Source: CAVYTF01 sp963708205 (GTDB lineage: Bacteria > Bacteroidota > Bacteroidia > Chitinophagales > Chitinophagaceae). Taken from it: a stretch of DNA of 64,000 bases. Each line of letters starts with the position of its first letter. The first letter of the stretch is position 1. Positions 1 to 6,318 of this stretch are shown here, in pieces. The notes under the pieces are model-generated. The model worked only from the letters and a program-made list of their open reading frames with translations. It was not told where the DNA came from and ran no database searches. The DNA lies in assembly GCA_963708205.1 (NCBI GenBank), contig OY970196.1, forward strand, positions 2,666,001 to 2,730,000. Reading direction: 5' to 3'. The translations under genes were made by a program, and so were the position numbers.

Positions 1-338
1 CTTTTACAGGTCACATGGCGCCTGATGGTTTATTGTTTTACACAGGAAATATGTTTCCTGAAAGATACAGGCATGGCGCATTCATAGCATTTCATGGCTC
101 ATGGAATAGAACTCCTGTGCAGCAAGGATATTGTGTAATGTTTGTGCCCATGCGCGATGGTAGGCCAAGCGGCAAGCCGGAAATATTTGCTAATGATTTT
201 GCAGGTTCTGATGTTGTAAGAAGTCCCGGAGATGCAAGGCATCGTCCCTGCGGATTGGCGCAAGGTCCTGATGGTTCGCTGTATGTAACTGATGATAGTA
301 AAGGAACTATTTATCGGATTATTTATATGGGAAAGTAA
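1..338 (+). CDS. C-terminal fragment of a PQQ-dependent sugar (sorbosone/glucose) dehydrogenase-like protein
   Basis: Only the C-terminal part is present. The frame is already open at base 3 and encodes FTGH before the first ATG at 15, so that ATG is internal and the gene starts outside the window. The visible 107 residues contain a blade-like stretch (YRHGAFIAFHGSWNR), then RPCGLAQGPDGSLYVTDD and a terminal IYRI. These are typical of the six-bladed beta-propeller of secreted soluble aldose/sorbosone dehydrogenases. In that family the propeller binds PQQ and calcium and oxidises sugars in the periplasm, but the catalytic part lies upstream and cannot be checked here. The next transcription unit is the trp operon, about 50 bases downstream, with no obvious terminator between them. 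The family assignment is good; the substrate is unknown. Confidence 0.75.
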   Translation, partial: FTGHMAPDGLLFYTGNMFPERYRHGAFIAFHGSWNRTPVQQGYCVMFVPMRDGRPSGKPEIFANDFAGSDVVRSPGDARHRPCGLAQGPDGSLYVTDDSKGTIYRIIYMGK

Positions 339-356
339 ACTGCATAATTTTTTTTA

Positions 357-383
357 TTGTTTCAATTTTCTGTTTCATATTTG
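357..383 (+). promoter_or_regulatory. Candidate Bacteroidota-type promoter of the trp operon
   Basis: A TTG at 357-359 lies 16 bases upstream of CATATTTG at 376-383, which matches seven of eight positions of the Bacteroidota -7 consensus TAnnTTTG. Transcription would then begin close to 390, almost at the start codon of the leader peptide (391), so the leader would be translated from a leaderless or nearly leaderless mRNA. The position is right for the attenuator, but the motif is short in AT-rich DNA. Confidence 0.35.
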
Positions 384-390
384 CAATGTA

Positions 391-450
391 ATGAAAGGAA
401 TTAAAAATATAAATTGGTGGTGGCATTTAAACTCTTCGCGGGGCTTATGA
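391..450 (+). CDS. trpL: Trp operon leader peptide with three consecutive Trp codons
   Basis: A 19-codon frame reads MKGIKNINWWWHLNSSRGL and stops with TGA. Three consecutive TGG codons occupy 415-423. Leader peptides of this kind sense charged tRNA-Trp. When it is scarce the ribosome stalls on the Trp codons, otherwise it runs to the stop codon. The last five codons (433-447) overlap the antiterminator arm at 435-445, so a ribosome that reaches the stop would mask that arm, while one stalled on the Trp codons would leave it free. The frame lies between the upstream gene and trpE and just before a strong terminator hairpin. WWW in a short frame at exactly this place is very unlikely by chance. 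Start choice is inferred, since no clear ribosome binding site is visible. Confidence 0.85.
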   Translation: MKGIKNINWWWHLNSSRGL

Positions 451-505
451 TGTCATTGCTGTTTTAAATAACCAGAGCCTCGACGAATAGTTGAGGCTTT
501 TTTTT
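435..505 (+). promoter_or_regulatory. Trp attenuator: mutually exclusive antiterminator and terminator hairpins
   Basis: The terminator is GCCTCGAC (477-484), a five-base loop, and GTTGAGGC (490-497) with one G-U pair, followed by eight T (498-505). The competing antiterminator pairs TTCGCGGGGCT (435-445) with AGCCTCGACGAA (476-487), eleven pairs with one G-U and one bulged A at 483. It uses the whole 5' arm of the terminator, so the two cannot coexist. The upstream arm lies inside the leader peptide frame, 12 bases after the last Trp codon. This is the arrangement of classical ribosome-mediated attenuation and predicts that Trp starvation favours read-through into trpE. The pairing is read directly from the sequence; the regulatory behaviour is inferred. 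Confidence 0.85.
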
Positions 506-546
506 GTTGGTCATTGATGCATAGAATACAAATTAACAGGTGATAA

Positions 547-1959
547 ATGAAAAAGATCGAAATAAAAACAACGTATAAAAAAATGCTGAGCGATGTATAT
601 ACGCCTGTTGGAATTTACCTGCGTTTGCGTGATCGCTTTCGTGATACCATTCTGCTGGAAAGTGCCGACAGCAAAGCATCTGAGAATAGTTTCTCCATCT
701 TAGGAATTAATGCAGTAGCAGGAATTGAAATAAGTAATTATGCTTCGCTTGAACTGAAATATCCCAATCAAAACCGTGAGAAAAAAAGTTTGCAAAAAGA
801 CAGCAACGTTCCTGAAATGATCTGGAGTTTTATGAATTTTTTTAATGTTGCTGAAGTGGAAGAAAAAGCTGTACGCATTGCTCAAAGCTTGTTTGGATAT
901 ACTACTTATGATGCTGTGCAATTTTTTGATACCATCAAATTATCATCAAAAGAAAAAGCTGCACCCATTCCTTTGATGCGATATAGGTTGTATCAATATG
1001 TTATTATCATCAATCATTTCAAAGATGAAATGTTTGTTTGTGAAAATGAAATAGAAGGTTTGGAAAGTGAAATAAATGTAGTGGAAGCTTTGATAAAAAG
1101 CAATGATGTGCCAACATATCCTTTCAAAGCAATGCAAAATGAAACAAGCAATCTGAGCGATGAAGCTTATATAGCAATGGTAAAAAAAGGAGTGCAGAGT
1201 TGCTATCGCGGAGATGTTTTCCAGATAGTTTTAAGCAGAAGATTTCAGCAAAATTTTATGGGTGATGAGTTTAATATTTATCGTGCATTGCGCAGCATCA
1301 ATCCATCGCCTTATCTTTTTTATTTTGATTACGGAGATTATAAATTGATCGGCAGCAGTCCTGAATCGCAGCTCATCATTCAGAACGGAAAAGCGATCGT
1401 ACACCCGATCGCAGGAACTTTTAAAAGAACTGGAGATGATGAAAAAGATACTGCGCTTGCCGAAGTTTTATTACAGGACGAAAAAGAAAATGCAGAACAT
1501 ACAATGCTTGTAGATCTTGCAAGAAATGATTTAAGCAGAGCTTGCACGAATGTTCATGTTAGCAGTTACAGGCAGGTGCAATATTATTCTCATGTCATTC
1601 ATTTGGTAAGTGAGGTAACAGGTAATGTTGAAAAAAAAACAAATCCTTTTCATTTGATGGCGGCAACATTTCCTGCAGGCACTTTAAGTGGTGCGCCAAA
1701 ATTTAAAGCCATGCAATTGATTGATGAGAATGAACCAACAGCAAGAAGTTATTATGGCGGCTGTATTGGTTCCATCGGTTTCAATGGAGATTGTAACCAG
1801 GCAATTATGATACGCACTTTTTTAAGTAAAGACAACACGTTGATTTACCAGGCAGGTGCAGGTATTGTGGCTGCATCTCAGGCTGAGAGTGAGTTACGTG
1901 AAGTAAATAATAAATTGGGAGCGCTGAAAAAAGCGATTGAAATGGCAACTCAGTTATAA
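547..1959 (+). CDS. trpE: Anthranilate synthase component I
   Basis: This enzyme converts chorismate to anthranilate using ammonia supplied by TrpG, the first committed step of tryptophan synthesis. The 470-residue length is typical. The N-terminal half has the LLES motif (residues 36-39) that in this family helps form the tryptophan feedback site, and the C-terminal half is the chorismate-binding domain, with HPIAGTFKRTG near residue 285, FPAGTLSGAPK near 380 and GAGIVAASQAESE near 437. The gene follows the Trp attenuator, so it should respond to charged tRNA-Trp and to product inhibition. Its TAA stop lies inside the left inverted repeat of the S23-like insertion, which separates it by about 400 bases from trpG, its partner subunit. 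It is distinguished from the related PabB and MenF by the LLES motif and by the operon. Confidence 0.97.
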   Translation: MKKIEIKTTYKKMLSDVYTPVGIYLRLRDRFRDTILLESADSKASENSFSILGINAVAGIEISNYASLELKYPNQNREKKSLQKDSNVPEMIWSFMNFFNVAEVEEKAVRIAQSLFGYTTYDAVQFFDTIKLSSKEKAAPIPLMRYRLYQYVIIINHFKDEMFVCENEIEGLESEINVVEALIKSNDVPTYPFKAMQNETSNLSDEAYIAMVKKGVQSCYRGDVFQIVLSRRFQQNFMGDEFNIYRALRSINPSPYLFYFDYGDYKLIGSSPESQLIIQNGKAIVHPIAGTFKRTGDDEKDTALAEVLLQDEKENAEHTMLVDLARNDLSRACTNVHVSSYRQVQYYSHVIHLVSEVTGNVEKKTNPFHLMAATFPAGTLSGAPKFKAMQLIDENEPTARSYYGGCIGSIGFNGDCNQAIMIRTFLSKDNTLIYQAGAGIVAASQAESELREVNNKLGALKKAIEMATQL

Positions 1960-1977
1960 GTTATAAATTATGAGTTA
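1952..1977. repeat. Left inverted repeat flanking the S23-like gene
   Basis: The segment is about 26 bases long and matches the reverse complement of 2334-2359 at 24 of 26 positions. It is built from near-copies of the unit AGTTATAA/AGTTATGA. It covers the trpE stop codon and reaches the start codon of the inserted gene. With its right-hand partner it tightly brackets the four-helix-bundle gene, as terminal repeats bracket intervening-sequence (IVS) elements. Confidence 0.8.
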
Positions 1978-2336
1978 TGAATGGAGATAAGATTATTAAA
2001 CAAAAGAGTTTTGATTTTGCAATTCGTATTGTTAAGCTTTATAAATATTTAACTGAAAAGAAAAAAGAATTTATTTTAAGTAAACAACTTCTGCGAAGTG
2101 GAACATCAATTGGAGCATTGGTTCGCGAAGCTCAAAATGGAGAAAGTAAAGCTGATTTTATACATAAGCTCAGCATAGCTCAAAAAGAATCTGATGAAGT
2201 TTTATATTGGTTGGAATTATTAAATCAAACCGAATATCTAACAACGAAAGAGTTTGAAAGTATTTATAAAGAAGCGTTTGAATTGTTGAAAATGTTGCGA
2301 AGTGCAATCATTACTACAAAAAAAACGATTAAATAA
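1977..2336 (+). CDS. Four-helix-bundle protein of the S23/IVS family, inserted within the trp operon
   Basis: The protein is a 119-residue, highly helical, basic protein. It has the family pattern: F-A-IRIVKLYKYL in helix 1, then SKQLLRSGTSIGALVREAQNG (about residues 38-58), a KADFIHKLSIAQKESDEVLYWLELL helix (59-84), and a final helix rich in Leu and Lys. The family (PF05635) includes proteins encoded in intervening sequences of 23S rRNA genes and resembles the Avd accessory proteins of diversity-generating retroelements. The biochemical role of stand-alone members is largely unknown. It has no known role in Trp synthesis, yet sits between trpE and trpG on the same strand, bracketed by inverted repeats that contain its start and stop codons. 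This suggests arrival as a small mobile unit rather than recruitment as a pathway enzyme. It should be co-transcribed with trp. Confidence 0.9.
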   Translation: MNGDKIIKQKSFDFAIRIVKLYKYLTEKKKEFILSKQLLRSGTSIGALVREAQNGESKADFIHKLSIAQKESDEVLYWLELLNQTEYLTTKEFESIYKEAFELLKMLRSAIITTKKTIK

Positions 2337-2360
2337 CTTATAATTTATAACTCATAACTT
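2334..2360. repeat. Right inverted repeat flanking the S23-like gene
   Basis: This is the inverted partner of the repeat at 1952-1977 (24 of 26 matches). It begins with the TAA stop of the S23-like gene and ends four bases before the trpG start codon, so the insertion leaves trpE and trpG intact. The AACTTATAA/AACTCATAA units also give it some internal symmetry. Confidence 0.8.
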
Positions 2361-2363
2361 ATA

Positions 2364-2963
2364 ATGAAAATTTTAATTTTAGATAACTACGATTCTTTCA
2401 CTTATAATCTTGTTCATTTGGTTGAAAAGATAACGCATGAAAAAGTTGATGTGTTTCGCAATGATAAAATTGCCTTGGAAAAAGTAAATGAATATGACAG
2501 AATAATTTTATCGCCTGGTCCCGGCATTCCTGAAGAAGCAGGATTATTATTGCCATTGATAAAAGAATATGCTTCAAGCAAACCTATACTGGGCGTGTGT
2601 TTGGGACATCAGGCGATTGGCGAAGCATTTGGTGGAAAGCTTACAAATTTGTCAACAGTGTTTCATGGAGTGGCCACACAGATTGAAGTGAAAGATAATA
2701 AGTCAAAAATAAAAAATGATTTGTTTGAAGGATTACCAACGCATTTTAAAGTTGGACGTTATCATAGTTGGATTGTGAGTAAAGAAAATTTTCCAAATGA
2801 TTTAGAGATAACTGCAGAAGATGAAAATGGCTTTATCATGGCATTACAACATAAAACATTTGATGTGCAGGGCGTGCAGTTTCATCCGGAAAGTGTGCTC
2901 ACACCAAGCGGAGAAAGGATTATGAGAAATTGGTTGAAGATGCAAATTGAAACTGAAGTTTAA
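2364..2963 (+). CDS. trpG: Anthranilate synthase component II (glutamine amidotransferase)
   Basis: A class I glutamine amidotransferase that hydrolyses glutamine and passes ammonia to TrpE. The 199 residues include LDNYDSFTYNL at the N-terminus, SPGPGIPEEAG (50-60), the nucleophile Cys79 in LGVCLGHQ, and the His174-Glu176 pair in VQFHPES, so the triad is complete. It is a stand-alone subunit, not fused to TrpE or TrpD. It begins directly after the right-hand inverted repeat of the S23-like element. The same fold serves as PabA in folate synthesis and some organisms share one subunit, so a dual role cannot be excluded. Confidence 0.95.
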   Translation: MKILILDNYDSFTYNLVHLVEKITHEKVDVFRNDKIALEKVNEYDRIILSPGPGIPEEAGLLLPLIKEYASSKPILGVCLGHQAIGEAFGGKLTNLSTVFHGVATQIEVKDNKSKIKNDLFEGLPTHFKVGRYHSWIVSKENFPNDLEITAEDENGFIMALQHKTFDVQGVQFHPESVLTPSGERIMRNWLKMQIETEV

Positions 2964-2972
2964 TAGATAGGC

Positions 2973-3050
2973 GAACGATGAAAGGATTGCGACCTGCCTG
3001 CGGCAGGCAGGCGCACGAAGATGCTATGAAAAGTAAAGTTGGTATCAAAA
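2973..3050. repeat. Dispersed intergenic repeat, family A, between trpG and trpD
   Basis: The copy begins GAACGATGAAAGGATTGCGA and ends GTTGGTATCAAAA. Inside it is a GC-rich palindrome, CCTGCCTGCGGCAGGCAGG, that stands out from the AT-rich surroundings. An inverted copy lies at 7563-7636 and a direct one, without the palindrome, at 22160-22226. The element does not interrupt any gene but separates trpG from trpD. The palindrome could form a strong RNA hairpin within the trp message, although no U-run follows, so it is not a typical terminator. Confidence 0.8.
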
Positions 3051-3057
3051 AATTATC

Positions 3058-4050
3058 ATGAAAAAAATCTTACAATATTTATTGGAATACAAAACCCTTT
3101 CGAAAGAACAGGCAAAAGAAGTGCTTATAAACATTTCGAAAGGCATGTATAACGAAAGTGAAATTGCTGCTTTTATCACTATTTATTTGATGCGCAGTAT
3201 TACGATCGAAGAATTGCAGGGCTTTAGAGATGCATTGCTTGAATTGTGTGTGAAGGTTGATCTTAAAAACGCTGAAACCATTGATATTGTTGGTACCGGC
3301 GGGGATGGCAAGAATACATTTAATATCTCAACACTTGCTTGTTTTATTGTTGCAGGTTCCGGGCAAAAAGTTGCGAAGCATGGAAATTATGGCGCAACTT
3401 CTGTTAGCGGTTCATCGAATGTGATGGAACAAATGGGATATAAATTTAAAAGTGATAATGATAAACTGATCAAAGAAATTGATGAGGCAAATATTTGTTT
3501 TTTACATGCGCCGATATTTCATCCTGCATTAAAAGTTGTAGGGACAATAAGAAAAAATTTAGGCGTGCGTACATTTTTTAATATGCTCGGACCGATGGTA
3601 AACCCTGCTGCGCCTGCGTTTCAGCTTGTTGGTGTTTATAATTTGGAGATGGCAAGGATCTATAATTATCTCCTGCAGCAAACAGGAAAATCATTTACTA
3701 TCATTCATAACCTTGATGGGTATGACGAAATTACTTTGACGAATGATACAAAAGTGATAACAAAAAATGGAGAAAAAATTTATTCGGCAGAGCAACTTGG
3801 AAAGCGATTGGTTGAGCCGCAAGATATTTATGGAGGCAATAATGCAGAAGATGCCGCTAAGATTTTTTTAAAGATAATTAAAGGCGAAGGAAGCTGGTCG
3901 CAAAATGCTGTTGTGCTAGCAAATGCAGCAATGGCGCTGGTTTGCACAGAAAAATATTCAGATTATGATAATGCTTACAATGCTGCTGTTGAAAGTTTGG
4001 AAAGTGGCAAAGCATATCAATCATTACAAAAATTAATTGCTTTGCAATGA
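3058..4050 (+). CDS. trpD: Anthranilate phosphoribosyltransferase
   Basis: Transfers a phosphoribosyl group from PRPP to anthranilate, the second step of the pathway. The 330-residue length is usual. The glycine-rich PRPP-binding loop VGTGGDGKNTFNIST spans residues about 78-92, KHGNYG about 107-112, and the helical N-terminal domain precedes it. The stop overlaps the trpC start by four bases (ATGA), indicating translational coupling. It is separated from trpG by a dispersed repeat, so ribosomes must reinitiate there. The related thymidine phosphorylase family is excluded by motif and context. Confidence 0.97.
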   Translation: MKKILQYLLEYKTLSKEQAKEVLINISKGMYNESEIAAFITIYLMRSITIEELQGFRDALLELCVKVDLKNAETIDIVGTGGDGKNTFNISTLACFIVAGSGQKVAKHGNYGATSVSGSSNVMEQMGYKFKSDNDKLIKEIDEANICFLHAPIFHPALKVVGTIRKNLGVRTFFNMLGPMVNPAAPAFQLVGVYNLEMARIYNYLLQQTGKSFTIIHNLDGYDEITLTNDTKVITKNGEKIYSAEQLGKRLVEPQDIYGGNNAEDAAKIFLKIIKGEGSWSQNAVVLANAAMALVCTEKYSDYDNAYNAAVESLESGKAYQSLQKLIALQ

Positions 4051-4838
4051 ATATTTTGGAAGAAATAATTGCGCATAAAAGAAAAGAAGTTGAACTTAAG
4101 AAGCAATTATTTCCTGTTGATGTTTGGAAAACATTTCCGCATTACAAAAAAGAAAGATTGTCTTTGAAAAATTCTTTACTTGAGAAAAATTCTTGCGGCA
4201 TCATTGCAGAGTTTAAAAGAAGGTCACCATCGAAAGGAATGATAAATGTAACTGCAAGGGTTGAAGATGTTGTATCAGCCTACGATGTAGGCGCAGCGGG
4301 CATTTCAGTCTTAACAGATGAAAAATATTTTGGCGGAACGAATGATGATCTGATGCTTGCAAGAGAAACTGTTTCAACGCCTTTGCTACGCAAAGATTTT
4401 ATTATTGATGATAACCAGATTGAAGAAGCAAAAGGAATTGGCGCTGATGTTATTTTATTAATCGCTGCATGTTTATCAAAAGAAGAAGTGAAAAGATTGA
4501 CGCAAAAAGCAAAATCATTGTCGCTTGAAGTATTGCTTGAAATCCATGATGAGAGCGAGCTTGAGCATATCTGCGATGAGGCAGATTTAATAGGAATCAA
4601 TAATAGAAATCTAAAAAATTTTGAAGTAAGCATTGAAACTTCCATCAAGTTGTTTGGACAAATTCCTGACAATAAAATTGTGATTGCAGAAAGCGGTATT
4701 CAAAATATTGAAACAATAATAACTTTACGCAACGCGGGTTTCAAAGGATTTTTGATGGGTGAATTTTTTATGAAACAGCCCGACCCAACGATTGCTTTTG
4801 CTGAATTTATTGAAGCACTCAAAGCAGCATCAGCATGA
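4047..4838 (+). CDS. trpC: Indole-3-glycerol-phosphate synthase
   Basis: Closes the indole ring by decarboxylating 1-(2-carboxyphenylamino)-1-deoxyribulose 5-phosphate. It is a 263-residue TIM barrel with the signature IIAEFKRRSPSKG (52-64, containing the conserved Glu55 and Lys57), LLRKDFIID near 114 and IAESGI near 214. It is monofunctional, with TrpF encoded separately downstream. The start overlaps trpD and the stop overlaps trpF, each by an ATGA, so trpD, trpC and trpF form a tightly coupled block. Confidence 0.97.
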   Translation: MNILEEIIAHKRKEVELKKQLFPVDVWKTFPHYKKERLSLKNSLLEKNSCGIIAEFKRRSPSKGMINVTARVEDVVSAYDVGAAGISVLTDEKYFGGTNDDLMLARETVSTPLLRKDFIIDDNQIEEAKGIGADVILLIAACLSKEEVKRLTQKAKSLSLEVLLEIHDESELEHICDEADLIGINNRNLKNFEVSIETSIKLFGQIPDNKIVIAESGIQNIETIITLRNAGFKGFLMGEFFMKQPDPTIAFAEFIEALKAASA

Positions 4839-5467
4839 GAATAAAAGTTTGCGGTATCACGAAAGCCGCACAGGCAAAGGAATTGAACGAAATGCAAATT
4901 GATTTTGCAGGATTTATTTTTTATCCAAAATCCCCACGCTTTGTTTTTAAAAGTATGCCTGCGGAAGAAATTAAAAAGATTAAAGGCATCAATAAAGTTG
5001 GTGTTTTTGTAAATGAAAATCCTGAAGAATTGTTGCGCATCGTTGATGCTTGCGGTTTGTATCTTGTGCAATTGCATGGAGATGAAACGCCGCGTTATTG
5101 TGAAAAGATTTCAAATTATATCAGTGTTATCAAGGCTTTCAGAATAAATGACGATGACAATATTGAATGGAAAATAAAAGATTATGTGGATGTGGTTGAT
5201 ATGTTTATGTTCGATACGGGAAGCGAATCTTACGGGGGAAGCGGACAAAAATTTGACTGGCAAAAGTTGAAAAATTTAAACATTCACCAACCATTTTTTC
5301 TCAGTGGTGGCATTGATTCGAATGATGTAGATGTGTTGAAAGAATTTGCAACTTATCCTGTCGCTAAAGATCTGTTTGCGGTTGATATCAACAGTAAATT
5401 TGAAATTGTGCCGGGGATAAAGGATATGAGTTTGATAAAGAAATTTGCTGAGCTATTGAATAATTAA
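4835..5467 (+). CDS. trpF: Phosphoribosylanthranilate isomerase
   Basis: Catalyses the Amadori rearrangement of phosphoribosylanthranilate, between the TrpD and TrpC steps. The 210-residue TIM barrel starts with KVCGIT, in which Cys6 is the expected general base, followed by FAGFIFYPKSPRFV (24-37), and a conserved Asp in MFDTGS near residue 128 that would act as the general acid. SGGID near 155 and the C-terminal AVDINSKFE match the phosphate-binding part of the family. It is translationally coupled to trpC. Eleven bases separate it from the next gene, an acetyltransferase. Confidence 0.96.
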   Translation: MRIKVCGITKAAQAKELNEMQIDFAGFIFYPKSPRFVFKSMPAEEIKKIKGINKVGVFVNENPEELLRIVDACGLYLVQLHGDETPRYCEKISNYISVIKAFRINDDDNIEWKIKDYVDVVDMFMFDTGSESYGGSGQKFDWQKLKNLNIHQPFFLSGGIDSNDVDVLKEFATYPVAKDLFAVDINSKFEIVPGIKDMSLIKKFAELLNN

Positions 5468-5478
5468 TATCCTGTTCA

Positions 5479-5970
5479 ATGATTACAATTCGAAATGCCA
5501 TAACACAAGATCTGCAGCAGTTGCTTGATATTTATAATGAAATAATTGCAAACACAACTGCGGTTTATCAATATGATCCGCATACTTTGGAGATGCGGCT
5601 TGAATGGTTTGAAACCAAGCAACAGCAAGGCTTGCCGGTGTTTGTGGCTGAAGAAGGAGATGTGATCGTTGGCTTCAGTACGTTTGGTCCGTTCAGGAAT
5701 TGGCAGGCATATAAATACACCGTCGAGAATTCTGTTTATGTACATGCGGCTTATCGGGGAAGAGGCATCAGCAAGTTATTAATGCAGCCTTTGATCGATG
5801 AGGCACAGAAGATGAAACTGCATGCAATTGTTGCGGGCATTGATGCCACAAATGATATCAGCATTGAACTTCATAAAAAATTTGGCTTTGTTGAAGTGGC
5901 GCATTTTAAAGAGGTTGGTTATAAGTTCGACCGATGGCTGGATTTGATCTTTATGGAGAAAATTCTATGA
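5479..5970 (+). CDS. GNAT-family N-acetyltransferase (phosphinothricin acetyltransferase-like)
   Basis: A 163-residue GNAT protein that should transfer an acetyl group from acetyl-CoA to an amine. It begins ITIRNAITQDLQQLLDIYN, has VYVHAAYRGRGISKLL (the CoA pyrophosphate loop R-G-R-G, residues 93-96), and IDATNDISIELHKKFGFVEV. All of these are typical of the PAT/YncA subfamily, whose members acetylate phosphinothricin, methionine sulfone or related amino acids. The natural substrate here is unknown. It lies inside the trp operon on the same strand, 11 bases after trpF, so it is probably co-transcribed. Nothing links it biochemically to tryptophan. A second, slightly divergent copy of its last 30 bases appears at 6172-6202, after the tandem array. 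Confidence 0.88.
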   Translation: MITIRNAITQDLQQLLDIYNEIIANTTAVYQYDPHTLEMRLEWFETKQQQGLPVFVAEEGDVIVGFSTFGPFRNWQAYKYTVENSVYVHAAYRGRGISKLLMQPLIDEAQKMKLHAIVAGIDATNDISIELHKKFGFVEVAHFKEVGYKFDRWLDLIFMEKIL

Positions 5971-5989
5971 TTTGATTATTCGGTTGCCT

Positions 5990-6164
5990 TAAATTGGAGC
6001 GGGATGGAAGTAAATTGAAGCGGGATGAAGGTAAATTGAAGCGGGATGAAGCTAAAATGAAGCGGGATGGAAGTAAATTGAAGCGGGATGAAAGTAAATT
6101 GGAGCGGGATGGAAATAAATTGAAGTGGGATGAAAGTAAATTGGAGCGGGATGAAAGTAAATTG
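5990..6164. repeat. Tandem array of eight 21-bp repeats inside the trp operon
   Basis: Eight units of exactly 21 bp begin at 5990, 6011, 6032, 6053, 6074, 6095, 6116 and 6137, followed by a partial ninth at 6158. The consensus is TAAATTGAAGCGGGATGAAAG. Units differ at a few sites, mainly A/G at the eighth position and at the seventeenth. There are no spacers, so it is a minisatellite and not CRISPR. One forward frame is open through the array and would encode a KLKRDES-like heptad, but the other two contain stops in the units. It fills most of the 348-base gap between the acetyltransferase gene and trpB. Confidence 0.95.
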
Positions 6165-6171
6165 TAGATCG

Positions 6172-6202
6172 TGGATTTGATTTTATGGAGAAGATTATCT
6201 GA
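6172..6202 (+). repeat. Duplicated 3' end of the acetyltransferase gene
   Basis: The segment TGGATTTGATTTTATGGAG and the following AAGATTATCTGA repeat the last bases of the acetyltransferase gene (5939-5970) with two single-base gaps and one or two substitutions, including the stop codon. The tandem array lies exactly between the two copies. The simplest reading is that the array was inserted with, or grew within, a duplication of the gene end. Confidence 0.7.
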
Positions 6203-6237
6203 AAGGACTAAACTTATTGCTCAATTCATGCAATCAT

Positions 6238-6280
6238 TTCAACGGTGCCAACGCCGCTGAAGCTTAATAGCAGCAATCAG
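6238..6280. repeat. Dispersed intergenic repeat, family B
   Basis: A segment starting TTCAACGGTGCCAACGCC and containing TTAATAGCAGCAAT recurs in inverted orientation at 30823-30869 with a few differences. Both copies are intergenic. It occupies part of the gap before trpB and shows no coding potential. Confidence 0.7.
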
Positions 6281-6318
6281 TTTGGCTCATAAAAATAAAA
6301 CCGAATAAACAACGTGTG

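Noticed and set aside
3001..3022. GC-rich palindrome as a terminator between trpG and trpD
   Set aside because: No T-run follows and the element recurs elsewhere as part of a dispersed repeat. It may slow transcription, but cannot be called a terminator.
5990..6164. CRISPR array
   Set aside because: Units are contiguous with no spacers, only 21 bp long, and no cas genes are near.
5976..6165. Open frame through the 21-bp array encoding a KLKRDES-type heptad
   Set aside because: A stop-free 21-base unit stays open when copied, there is no good start codon, several unit differences change the amino acid, and minus-strand frames are also open. No sign of selection on the peptide.
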